From: Micromonospora halotolerans
Lineage (GTDB): Bacteria > Actinomycetota > Actinomycetes > Mycobacteriales > Micromonosporaceae
Direction: 5' to 3'
DNA: 64,000 nt
Assembly (NCBI RefSeq): GCF_032108445.1
Contig: NZ_CP134876.1
Coordinates: 3,410,001 to 3,474,000 of the forward strand
The position numbers were made by a program, and so were the translations under genes. Within the stretch, counting starts at the first letter, position 1, and each line of letters opens with the position of its first letter. The notes under the pieces were generated by a model. That model was given only the letters and a program-made list of their open reading frames with translations. It ran no database searches and was not told the origin of the DNA. This document shows, one piece after another, positions 1 to 7,085 of this stretch.

Positions 1-170
1 ACCTCGTCCACCGGGACCCGCAGCCGCCCCCGGTCGGTGGCCAGCGTGATGTGGGTCTCGCTGAGCTCGACCAGCTCGCCGAGCGCGTCGGAGAAGAGCG
101 GCCGGCCTTCGCGAATCCCCACAATACGCCGGACCACGATCCGGTGTCCCACGTCCTGCTGTCGGAGCAC
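1..170 (-). CDS. GNAT-type acetyltransferase, N-terminal part (runs off window start)
   Basis: Only the first 56 codons are visible; the gene continues beyond base 1. The peptide starts VLRQQDVGHRIVVRRIVG and goes on with alternating short beta-strand-like segments (LGELVELSETHITLATDRG). I recognise this as the small SH3-like domain that precedes the acetyltransferase domain in actinobacterial Rv0428c-like GNAT proteins, which often sit divergently from a 7Fe ferredoxin. The GTG start at 170 has a GGAGGG ribosome site eight bases upstream and a TAGTAT -10 on this strand at 193-198. The catalytic domain is outside the window, so the family assignment rests on the leader domain and context only. 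Confidence 0.6.
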   Translation of the reverse strand, partial: MLRQQDVGHRIVVRRIVGIREGRPLFSDALGELVELSETHITLATDRGRLRVPVDE

Positions 171-192
171 GATCGACCCCCTCCCCGGCGAG

Positions 193-202
193 ATACTAGG
201 CT
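193..202. promoter_or_regulatory. Overlapping divergent -10 elements (acetyltransferase / fdxA)
   Basis: On the minus strand 193-198 reads TAGTAT, a good -10 for the acetyltransferase. On the plus strand 197-202 reads TAGGCT, a good -10 for fdxA. The two boxes share two bases, so only one polymerase could open the site at a time. Neither has a convincing -35. Confidence 0.5.
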
Positions 203-249
203 CTTACCGTCGCGGATGATCGCGGCGAGTCTTGCGGAGGAGAAGACCG

Positions 250-576
250 GTGACCTACATCATCGCCGAGCCGTGCGTGGATGTGCTCGACAAGGCATGC
301 ATCGAGGAGTGCCCGGTCGACTGCATCTACGAGGGCAATCGGATGCTCTACATCCACCCCGACGAGTGCGTCGACTGTGGTGCCTGTGAGCCGGTCTGCC
401 CGGTCGAAGCGATCTTCTACGAGGACGACGTCCCGGAGCAGTGGAAGGACTACACCGGGGCGAACTACGAGTTCTTCGAGGACCTGGGCTCGCCGGGCGG
501 CGCTTCCAAGATCGGCAAGGTGGAGAAGGACGCGACCTTCGTGGCCGCGCAGCCGCCGCGCGGAGAGGGCCACTGA
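250..576 (+). CDS. fdxA: 7Fe ferredoxin (3Fe-4S/4Fe-4S)
   Basis: A 108-residue cytosolic electron carrier. It begins with a C9-X7-C17-X3-C21-P motif and continues with C40-X2-C43-X2-C46-X3-C50-P, the pattern of actinobacterial seven-iron ferredoxins with one 3Fe-4S and one 4Fe-4S cluster. The tail (EQWKDYTGANYEFFEDLG) is typical of the FdxA/FdxC group. GTG at 250 is chosen because GGAGGAG lies directly upstream and the protein then begins VTYIIAEPC, the family start. Its stop overlaps the likely CTG start of dapC, so the two should be co-translated; this fdx-dapC pairing is common in actinobacteria. Confidence 0.93.
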   Translation: MTYIIAEPCVDVLDKACIEECPVDCIYEGNRMLYIHPDECVDCGACEPVCPVEAIFYEDDVPEQWKDYTGANYEFFEDLGSPGGASKIGKVEKDATFVAAQPPRGEGH

Positions 577-1682
577 ACCGGTCCGCGCCGGTCTCGTCGC
601 GGCTGCCCGAGTTCACCTGGGACTCCCTGGACGCCGCGGCCGCGACGGCCGCGGCGCACCCGGGCGGTCTCATCAACCTCTCGATGGGCACGCCGGTCGA
701 CCCGGTGCCGGCGCTGATCCGGCAGGCGCTGGCCGACGCGTCGGACGCGCCGGGCTACCCGCTGACCGCGGGCACGCCCTCGCTGCGGGCCGCCATCGCG
801 GCCTGGGTGGCGCGCGCCTGCGGTGCGGGCGTCGACGGGCTCGGGGTGCTGCCGACCATCGGCTCCAAGGAACTGGTCGCCTGGCTTCCCGCCCTGCTCG
901 GCATCGGTCCCGGTGACGTGGTCGTGGTGCCGTCCATCGCCTACCCGACGTACGAGGACGGGGCCCGGCTGGCCGGCGCCACCACGGTGCGCACCGACTC
1001 GCTGACCGCCCTGGGCCCCGACCCGCGGGTCCGGCTCGTGTGGGTGAACTCGCCCGGCAACCCGACCGGGCGGGTGTTGCCCGCCGGCCACCTGCGCAAG
1101 GTGGTCGACTGGGCGCGGGAGCGCGGCGCGGTGGTCGCCAGCGACGAGTGCTACCTGCCGCTGGGCTGGGACGCCGAGCCCGTCTCGGTCCTCTCGCCCG
1201 AGGTCTGCGGCGGGTCGTACGAGGGTGTGCTGGCGGTGCACTCGCTCTCCAAGCGCTCGAACCTGGCCGGCTACCGGGCCGGTTTCGTGGCCGGCGACCC
1301 GGCGCTGGTGGCCGAGCTGCTCAAGGTCCGTAAGCACGCCGGCATGATCGTGCCCGCCCCGGTGCAGGCCGCCATGGTGGCCGCCCTGGGCGACCAGGCG
1401 CACGCCGACGCGCAGCGGGAGCGCTACCGGGCCCGGCGGGAGAAGCTCCACGCCGCGTTCACCGGCGCCGGTTTCACCGTCGAGCACTCCGAGGCGGGGC
1501 TCTACCTCTGGATGACCCGGGACGAGGACTGCTGGGACACCGTCGACTGGCTGGCCCGGCGGGGCATCCTGGTCGCGGCCGGCGTCTTCTACGGCCCGGC
1601 CGGCGCCCGGCACGTCCGGGTGGCGCTGACCGAGTCCGACGAGCACGTCGACGCGGTCGCCGGCCGGCTCGCCGAGGTCTGA
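573..1682 (+). CDS. dapC: Succinyldiaminopimelate aminotransferase
   Basis: PLP-dependent fold-type I aminotransferase, 369 residues. It would convert N-succinyl-2-amino-6-oxopimelate to N-succinyl-LL-DAP in the lysine/peptidoglycan pathway. Visible markers are the N-terminal LSMGTPVDPVP, the NSPGNPTGR substrate/PLP motif, the SDECYLPLGW segment and the PLP lysine in HSLSKRSNLAGYR. The start is unusual: in this frame the only ATG/GTG/TTG is a GTG at 441 deep inside fdxA, whereas CTG at 573 overlaps the fdxA stop (CTGA), follows a GGAGAGGG site and gives an N-terminus of family-like length. I therefore take CTG as the start. dapD and dapE lie 12-14 kb downstream and supply the flanking steps. 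Confidence 0.85.
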   Translation: MNRSAPVSSRLPEFTWDSLDAAAATAAAHPGGLINLSMGTPVDPVPALIRQALADASDAPGYPLTAGTPSLRAAIAAWVARACGAGVDGLGVLPTIGSKELVAWLPALLGIGPGDVVVVPSIAYPTYEDGARLAGATTVRTDSLTALGPDPRVRLVWVNSPGNPTGRVLPAGHLRKVVDWARERGAVVASDECYLPLGWDAEPVSVLSPEVCGGSYEGVLAVHSLSKRSNLAGYRAGFVAGDPALVAELLKVRKHAGMIVPAPVQAAMVAALGDQAHADAQRERYRARREKLHAAFTGAGFTVEHSEAGLYLWMTRDEDCWDTVDWLARRGILVAAGVFYGPAGARHVRVALTESDEHVDAVAGRLAEV

Positions 1683-1696
1683 CCGCGCGCCGCGGC

Positions 1697-1719
1697 GGCC
1701 GGCCCGAGCAGGGCCGGCC
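1697..1719. terminator. Convergent terminator between dapC and the M48 protease
   Basis: Perfect inverted repeat GGCCGGCCC / GGGCCGGCC with a five-base loop, placed between two genes that converge. No T-run, as is usual in very GC-rich actinomycetes. Confidence 0.6.
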
Positions 1720-1731
1720 CCCGCGACCGGG

Positions 1732-3573
1732 TCACTCGTTGATCTGCTCGAACACCCGCAGCAGCGTGTCCCGGCTGTGCTTCTCCAGGAACTCGCTGGC
1801 CATCAGCTCCTGCACCTGCACGCTCCGGCCGTCGTGGAGGGTGATGACCGCCTTCAGCGGCACCCGCTTGGTCACCTCGACCGAGCGGATCTCCTCGTAC
1901 GGCAGGAACGGGTTCCGGCTGGCCACCTCGGCGACCGGTGTCGCGCTCAGCACCTCCTTGAGCCGCTTCTCACCCTCGTGCGCCTTGCCCGGATCGGGGA
2001 CCAGGACCAGGCCGTTGTCCAGCACGTACACGTCGTGCTCCCGGCCGTCGATCTTGATGTTCGCAAGCGCGGCGATCAGGTCGGCGTTCCGCGCCGAGGC
2101 CCGGGCCTGGACCACCGTCGACTGCCGCACGTCGACGCCCAGCTCGGCCAGCCGGGCGAGCGCCTCGTCCAGGGTCTCCGGGGCGACCGCCAGCTTGGCG
2201 ATCTCCGCCAGGTCCCACGGCTCCCCCGAGCGACCGACCAGCCGGGCGGGATCGGACCAGGAGAGCTGCCAGTACGCCCGGCCCGAGCGGACCGCCGCGT
2301 TGTCGAGCAGCGTCTCCATCGGGCCGGCGAAGGCGGCCGCCGCCTCCCGGCGGGTGGTGTTGGTGAAGAACTGCTCGGCGAACTCACCGAGCCGGCCGGC
2401 GCGGACCAGCTCCAGGACGGTGGGCAGGCCCGGCTCCGGCGTGCCGGTGAACCGGCCGGCCGCGCGGTAGATCCGGTCCGCCCGCTGCTGCACCCCGGCG
2501 GCGATCGACTCGGCGATGAACTCCGGCCAGGGCAGCAGGCGGCGGGAGCCGTGCGCGACGATCAGGCTCTGCAGGGCCCGGCCGGCGCCCACCACGTCGG
2601 CGAGCAGGGTCCAGGCCGGCCGGTCGTCCGGCGTGACGTGCACCGGAGGGATCTGGTCCATCGCGGCGACGCGTGCACCGATCGGCGGGTGGGTGTCCCA
2701 GCGGGACGCCGGCCCCTCCGGGGCGTTCTCCCGCAGCTCGTCGATCTCGTTCCGACGCGCCTGCAGGAGATGGCCGAAGCCGCCGAAGAAGTCGTCCGGC
2801 GCCAGTCCGACCGACCAACCCGGGTCGACGTACCGGGTCTCGTAGAAGCGCCAGGCCGCGTCGAGGGCGGGCAGGGTCCGCAGCGCCGAGGACGCGGCCT
2901 GGTGCCCGGCGATCTGCACCGAGGCGCGGTCCGCCTCCAGCTCCTGTCGACGGGACGCGGCGTTGTCGACCAGCAGGTAGAGCTTCGCGTACTGCTTGAA
3001 GACCCAACCGATCGGGTTGCGCGGGCTGATCCGCTCGATGGTCTCGCCGATGGCGAGCCGTCCCCGGTAGGCGACGCCGCCCAGCCGGGTGTGCCGGCCG
3101 GAGTAGTGACCCAGCTCGTGCGCCAGCACCGAGCGGAGCTGGTCGATCCGCATGGCCTGGAGCAGTGGCAGTCCCACGTAGAGGGTCCGTCGCCCGCCGA
3201 CCAGGCCGAGCAGGCGGCTCTGCTCGCCGACCGCCGCGTTCACCTCGGGCACCAGGCGGATCTCGTCGGGCGCGCGGGTGCCGACCGCGGCGGCCAGCTC
3301 CCGCACCGTGGCCCAGAGCCATGGGGCACCCCGCTCGTCCAGGATCAGGCCGGGCGCCGGCTCGTTCTTGGTGCGGATCGCCTTCCACAGCCCCACGCCG
3401 ACGGCGCCGAGGGCGACGACCAGCGGCAGCAGCAGCTTGCCGGTGATCACACCGCTGGTGTGGCTGAACAGCCAGACGCCGAGCGCGGCCACGGCGGCGA
3501 GCTGGAGCAGCGCGACGACGTAGAAACCGATCAACATGACCACCGAGGCGAGCGCCCGGTACGTGGCGGACAT
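1732..3573 (-). CDS. M48 family zinc metalloprotease, membrane anchored
   Basis: 613 residues. Two hydrophobic N-terminal segments (about 8-30 and 38-60) are followed by a peptidase domain with the zinc motif H152-E-L-G-H156 in LAHELGHYSGRH and a downstream EADRASVQIAG segment carrying the third ligand. This layout matches HtpX/Ste24-like M48 proteases of the cytoplasmic membrane. The C-terminal third has a compact beta-rich region (VPLKAVITLHDGRSVQV) of unknown role. ATG at 3573 follows GGAAAGGAAG. A TTGTCC-N17-TACGGT promoter lies at 3624-3652 on this strand. The substrate cannot be inferred from context. Confidence 0.85.
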   Translation of the reverse strand: MSATYRALASVVMLIGFYVVALLQLAAVAALGVWLFSHTSGVITGKLLLPLVVALGAVGVGLWKAIRTKNEPAPGLILDERGAPWLWATVRELAAAVGTRAPDEIRLVPEVNAAVGEQSRLLGLVGGRRTLYVGLPLLQAMRIDQLRSVLAHELGHYSGRHTRLGGVAYRGRLAIGETIERISPRNPIGWVFKQYAKLYLLVDNAASRRQELEADRASVQIAGHQAASSALRTLPALDAAWRFYETRYVDPGWSVGLAPDDFFGGFGHLLQARRNEIDELRENAPEGPASRWDTHPPIGARVAAMDQIPPVHVTPDDRPAWTLLADVVGAGRALQSLIVAHGSRRLLPWPEFIAESIAAGVQQRADRIYRAAGRFTGTPEPGLPTVLELVRAGRLGEFAEQFFTNTTRREAAAAFAGPMETLLDNAAVRSGRAYWQLSWSDPARLVGRSGEPWDLAEIAKLAVAPETLDEALARLAELGVDVRQSTVVQARASARNADLIAALANIKIDGREHDVYVLDNGLVLVPDPGKAHEGEKRLKEVLSATPVAEVASRNPFLPYEEIRSVEVTKRVPLKAVITLHDGRSVQVQELMASEFLEKHSRDTLLRVFEQINE

Positions 3574-3623
3574 GTGCTTCCTTTCCCCGTTGAGACCGGC
3601 CCGTCCGGTCGGGCCGCCGGGGG

Positions 3624-3652
3624 ACCGTACGACGTGAGCGCGGCTCGGACAA
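3624..3652 (-). promoter_or_regulatory. Promoter of the M48 protease gene
   Basis: On the minus strand TTGTCC (3652-3647) and TACGGT (3629-3624) are separated by 17 bases, close to the housekeeping actinobacterial consensus. The gene starts about 50 bases downstream with its own ribosome site. Confidence 0.5.
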
Positions 3653-3718
3653 CCCCCTTCCGTGCCCATCCGGCCGCCCCTACGATCTCCGTCGACCGAC
3701 ACGGGGGAGGACGAGGAC

Positions 3719-4687
3719 ATGTGGCCGTTCCGGCGGAGGACGAAGCAGCAGAGTGGACCGGCGCTGCCGGTCGACCCGACGATGGGTGACCCGGCCGCCG
3801 GGGCGTTGTCCGAGGCGCTGGCCCGGCGGGACTGGCGGACCGCCCGGGACGTGCTGGTCACCGTCACCGACCCCGACCACCAGGCGTTCTGCCTCTCCGC
3901 GGCGGGCCGGGTGCCGGGCGTGCAGGAGTGGATCGGCGAATGGGCCGACGCCGAGCCGCGCGCCACCCTTCCGCTGCTGGTCCGGGGAACCCACGCCGTG
4001 CACTGGGCCTGGGAGGCCCGGGGCGGCGCCTCCTCCTCGCTGACCAGCCAGGAGCAGTTCCGCGAGTTCCGCAAGCGGCTGACCTTCGCCGAGAACCTGC
4101 TGGACGAGGTGGCCGCGCGGGACCCGGACGACACCACGGCCCGGGCCTTCCTGGTCACCTCGGCACGGGGTCGCCAGGTGGACCGGGAGGAGGCGGCGCG
4201 GCGCTTCGCCGACGTGGTCGCCCGGCACCCGTGGCACCGGCTGGCGCACGTCCAGATGCTTCAGTACCGGTGCGCCAAGTGGTTCGGCAGCGACGAGGAG
4301 ATGTTCGACTTCGCCCGGTCCGCGGCGGCCAAGGCGCCGGCCGCCAGCGGCCTGGCCCACCTGGTCGCGGCGGCCCACCTGGAGATGTGGCTGAAGCTGC
4401 CCTCCGGGGAGGACGACGCCCACCTCCGCGATCCCGGGGTGCTCGCCGAGCTGCGCGCCGCGGCCGACCAGTCGGTGCGCCACCCGGAGCACGGCCGCTA
4501 CCCGGGCTGGCCGCAGCCGCACAACAACTTCGCGATGTGCTTCGCGGTGGGCGGCGACCACGCCGCCGCCGCGGAGCGCTTCCAGGCGCTCGGCGACCAG
4601 GTGACCGAGCTGCCGTGGACGTACTTCGGCGACCCGGGCCGGGCGTACGCCCGGTGGCGGCGGACGGTGACGGAACGTCAGGCCTGA
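3719..4687 (+). CDS. TPR-like protein of unknown function
   Basis: 322 residues, cytosolic, no membrane segment or signal peptide. The sequence is helical and alanine-rich with degenerate helix-turn-helix pairs (for example ALARRDWRTARDVL, AARRFADVVARHPWHRLAHVQ, DHAAAAERFQALGDQV) as in TPR/DUF4034-like proteins. ATG at 3719 follows GGGGGAGGACGAGG. A TACGAT -10 stands at 3681-3686. It is divergent from the M48 protease and followed by tyrA. No catalytic residues are recognisable. Confidence 0.6.
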   Translation: MWPFRRRTKQQSGPALPVDPTMGDPAAGALSEALARRDWRTARDVLVTVTDPDHQAFCLSAAGRVPGVQEWIGEWADAEPRATLPLLVRGTHAVHWAWEARGGASSSLTSQEQFREFRKRLTFAENLLDEVAARDPDDTTARAFLVTSARGRQVDREEAARRFADVVARHPWHRLAHVQMLQYRCAKWFGSDEEMFDFARSAAAKAPAASGLAHLVAAAHLEMWLKLPSGEDDAHLRDPGVLAELRAAADQSVRHPEHGRYPGWPQPHNNFAMCFAVGGDHAAAAERFQALGDQVTELPWTYFGDPGRAYARWRRTVTERQA

Positions 4688-4765
4688 GCCGCGGACGGGT
4701 ATCCTCGGCGGGACTTCCAGCGGGGCCGGGGCCGGCTCCGGACGACGGGACGCCGAGGTGGGCCG

Positions 4766-5791
4766 ATGGTGGGCGGGGCCGGCGGGCAGGCGCGCGCGGC
4801 GGTGGTCGGCACCGGCCTGATCGGGGGGTCGGTGCTGCTCCGGCTGCGCGACGCCGGGCTCGACGTGGCCGGCTGGGACCCGGACCCGGCGACCCGGCGC
4901 CGGGTCCGCGAGCAGGGCGTCGCCGCGCCCGACACGGTCGAGGAGGCGGTCGCCGGCCGGGACGTCGTGTTCCTGTGCGGCCCGCTGCCCACCCTGCCCG
5001 CGACGGTGGCGTCGGTGGCCGCGGCCACCGACGACCGGTGCGTGCTCACCGACGTGGGCAGCACCAAGGCCGAGGTGGCCACGGCGGCCGTCGCGCAGGG
5101 GCTCGGGCACCGGTTCGTGCCCGGCCACCCGATGGCCGGCGCCGACCGGGCCGGCCTCGACGCCGCCAGCCCGGCGCTGCTCGACGGGGCCGCGTGGGTG
5201 CTCTGCCCGGGGCCGACCGGGATGCCCGCGTTCCGGTCGCTCGCCGCGCTGCTCATCGACGTCTTCCACGCCCGGGTGGTGCCGATGTCCGCCCCGGAGC
5301 ACGACAGCGCCGCCGCGCTCGCCTCCCACCTGCCCCACCTGCTCGCCGGCGCGCTGGCCGGCACGGTGCAGCGCTCGGCGCTGCGCGACGCGGTGCTCGC
5401 GCTCGCCGCCGGCAGCTTCTCCGACGGCACCCGGGTGGCCGGCGGGCCGCCCGAGCGGACCGCGAACATGTTGCTCGGCAACCGGGAGCGCGTGCTGGCC
5501 GAGCTGGACGCGGTCCGGGCCTACCTCGACGAGCTGGCCGAGGCGCTGCGGGCCGGCGACCCCGGAAAGCTGGCCGGCCGGCTCGCCGAGGGCCGCACCG
5601 CCCGGGCCGCCCTGCGCGGCCGCGCGTTCACCGCCCACCGGCGCGAGTTCCCGGCCGCCGCCGACCACGCCGGGGAACTGGCCTACCTGCGCGAGCTGGG
5701 CGCGGCCGGCGGTCACCTGACCGGCTGCCGGCTGGCGGCGGGCGGGGTCACCTACACGGGCCACCTTCCGGCCACCCCGCCACTAGGCTGA
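4766..5791 (+). CDS. tyrA: Prephenate dehydrogenase
   Basis: 341 residues. Oxidatively decarboxylates prephenate to 4-hydroxyphenylpyruvate for tyrosine synthesis. The N-terminal Rossmann motif is AAVVGTGLIGGSV; the catalytic region has LTDVGSTKAEV and RFVPGHPMAGADRAG, where the GHPMAG histidine is characteristic of TyrA. The C-terminal half is helical and includes SHLPHLLAGAL. No ACT domain is obvious, so feedback control through that domain is unlikely. ATG at 4766 follows GAGGTGGG; a TATCCT box lies near 4700. Confidence 0.88.
   Translation: MVGGAGGQARAAVVGTGLIGGSVLLRLRDAGLDVAGWDPDPATRRRVREQGVAAPDTVEEAVAGRDVVFLCGPLPTLPATVASVAAATDDRCVLTDVGSTKAEVATAAVAQGLGHRFVPGHPMAGADRAGLDAASPALLDGAAWVLCPGPTGMPAFRSLAALLIDVFHARVVPMSAPEHDSAAALASHLPHLLAGALAGTVQRSALRDAVLALAAGSFSDGTRVAGGPPERTANMLLGNRERVLAELDAVRAYLDELAEALRAGDPGKLAGRLAEGRTARAALRGRAFTAHRREFPAAADHAGELAYLRELGAAGGHLTGCRLAAGGVTYTGHLPATPPLG
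5784..5789 (+). promoter_or_regulatory. Leaderless-type -10 box for the SIMPL gene
   Basis: TAGGCT ends seven bases before the ATG at 5797, and no Shine-Dalgarno sequence is present. That spacing predicts transcription starting at the start codon itself. Confidence 0.5.
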
Positions 5792-5796
5792 GCCGC

Positions 5797-6438
5797 ATGG
5801 CGGACGCACCGGTCGTGGCGGTACGCGGCGAGGCGTACCGGGAGGCGGCCCCCGAGCTGGCCCGGTTCACCGTGACCGCGACCGCGCGGGACCGCGACCG
5901 GGAGACCACGCTGGCCCGGTTGGCCGAGCGGACCGCCGCCGTGCGGGTGCTGCTCGACGCGGCCGAGCCGGCCGTGGAGCGGCGGGAGACCGGCCAGCTC
6001 CGGGTCTGGCCGGAGACGAAGCGCTCGGGTGAGCGGGTGGTGGCCTACCACGGCAGCGTGACCACCACGGTCACCGTCGTCGACTTCACCGCGCTCGGCG
6101 AGCTGATGCTGCGCCTGGCCGACCAGGAGCAGGTCGAGGTGGCCGGTCCGTGGTGGTCGCTGCGGCCGGACAGCCCGGCCTACCGGGAGGCCAGGCACGC
6201 CGCGATCGCGGACGCCCTGGCCCGCGCCCGGGAATACGCCGAAGCGCTCGGCGCCCGGGTGACCGCCCTGCGGGAGCTGGCCGACACCGGCCTGGCCACC
6301 GCCCCGCCGATGATGGCGAAGGCGGGCTTCGGCCGGGCCGGGGAGGCCGCCCCCGAGCTGGAGCTGGATCCGCAGCCGCAGCCGGTGCAGGCGGCGGTCG
6401 AGGCCCGGTTCACCATCAGCGAACCGGTGCTCGGCTGA
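5797..6438 (+). CDS. SIMPL (DUF541) domain protein
   Basis: 213 residues covering one SIMPL domain: an N-terminal VAVRGEAYREAAPELARFTVTA strand-rich start, the central WPETKRSGERVVAYHGS stretch and the helical REARHAAIADALARAREYAEALG segment. There is no signal peptide or lipobox, unlike many bacterial SIMPL proteins that are periplasmic. The biochemical role of the family is unclear. The stop codon overlaps the ATG of the next gene (TGATG), so translation is probably coupled to the kinase downstream. Confidence 0.75.
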   Translation: MADAPVVAVRGEAYREAAPELARFTVTATARDRDRETTLARLAERTAAVRVLLDAAEPAVERRETGQLRVWPETKRSGERVVAYHGSVTTTVTVVDFTALGELMLRLADQEQVEVAGPWWSLRPDSPAYREARHAAIADALARAREYAEALGARVTALRELADTGLATAPPMMAKAGFGRAGEAAPELELDPQPQPVQAAVEARFTISEPVLG

Positions 6439-7085
6439 TGGCCCCCGCGCAGGTGCTGCCGCTCGGCGAGCTGGTGGCCCGGGCCCGGGCCCTCGCCGGG
6501 GACGGCCCGCGGCAGCTGCTCGGCATCGCCGGCGCGCCGGGAGCGGGCAAGTCCACGCTGGCCGAGCGGATCGTCGCCGAGGTGGGTCCGGCCGCCCGGC
6601 TGGTGCCCATGGACGGCTTCCACCTGGCCCAGTCGGAGCTGACCCGGCTGGGCCGGGACGCGCGCAAGGGCGCGCCGGACACGTTCGACGCCAACGGCTT
6701 CGTCTCCACCCTGCGCCGCCTGCGCCGGCTGGAGCCGACCTCGGTGTGGGCGCCGGCGTTCCGGCGCGACCTGGAGGAGCCGGTCGCCGGCGCGATCGAG
6801 GTGCCGCCCGAGGTGCGGCTCGTGGTGACCGAGGGCAACTACCTGCTGGTGCGCGACGAGCCGTGGGAGGAGGTGCGCACCCTGCTGCATGAGATCTGGT
6901 TCCTCGACCTCGACGCCGAGCTGCGGGTGCGCCGGCTCACCGCCCGGCACGAGGCGTACGGGAAGACGCCGGAGCAGGCCCGCGCCTGGGCGCTCGGCAG
7001 CGACGAGGCCAACGCCCGGCTCGTCACCGGCACGGCCGAGCACGCCGACCTGGTGGTCCGGCTAGCCGACCCCCTGCCGGGGTGA
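6438..7085 (+). CDS. P-loop nucleoside/nucleotide kinase family protein
   Basis: 215 residues. Walker A is GAPGAGKST near residues 31-39, and VPMDGFHLAQSEL is the conserved acidic/His substrate segment seen in the uridine kinase/PanK/FrcK-like group. Later motifs include VVTEGNYLLV and a C-terminal ADLVVRLADP. Members phosphorylate nucleosides, pantothenate or sugars; which one applies here cannot be told. The start overlaps the SIMPL stop, and the last 24 bases overlap tail-to-tail with the convergent membrane hydrolase gene. Confidence 0.78.
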   Translation: MAPAQVLPLGELVARARALAGDGPRQLLGIAGAPGAGKSTLAERIVAEVGPAARLVPMDGFHLAQSELTRLGRDARKGAPDTFDANGFVSTLRRLRRLEPTSVWAPAFRRDLEEPVAGAIEVPPEVRLVVTEGNYLLVRDEPWEEVRTLLHEIWFLDLDAELRVRRLTARHEAYGKTPEQARAWALGSDEANARLVTGTAEHADLVVRLADPLPG

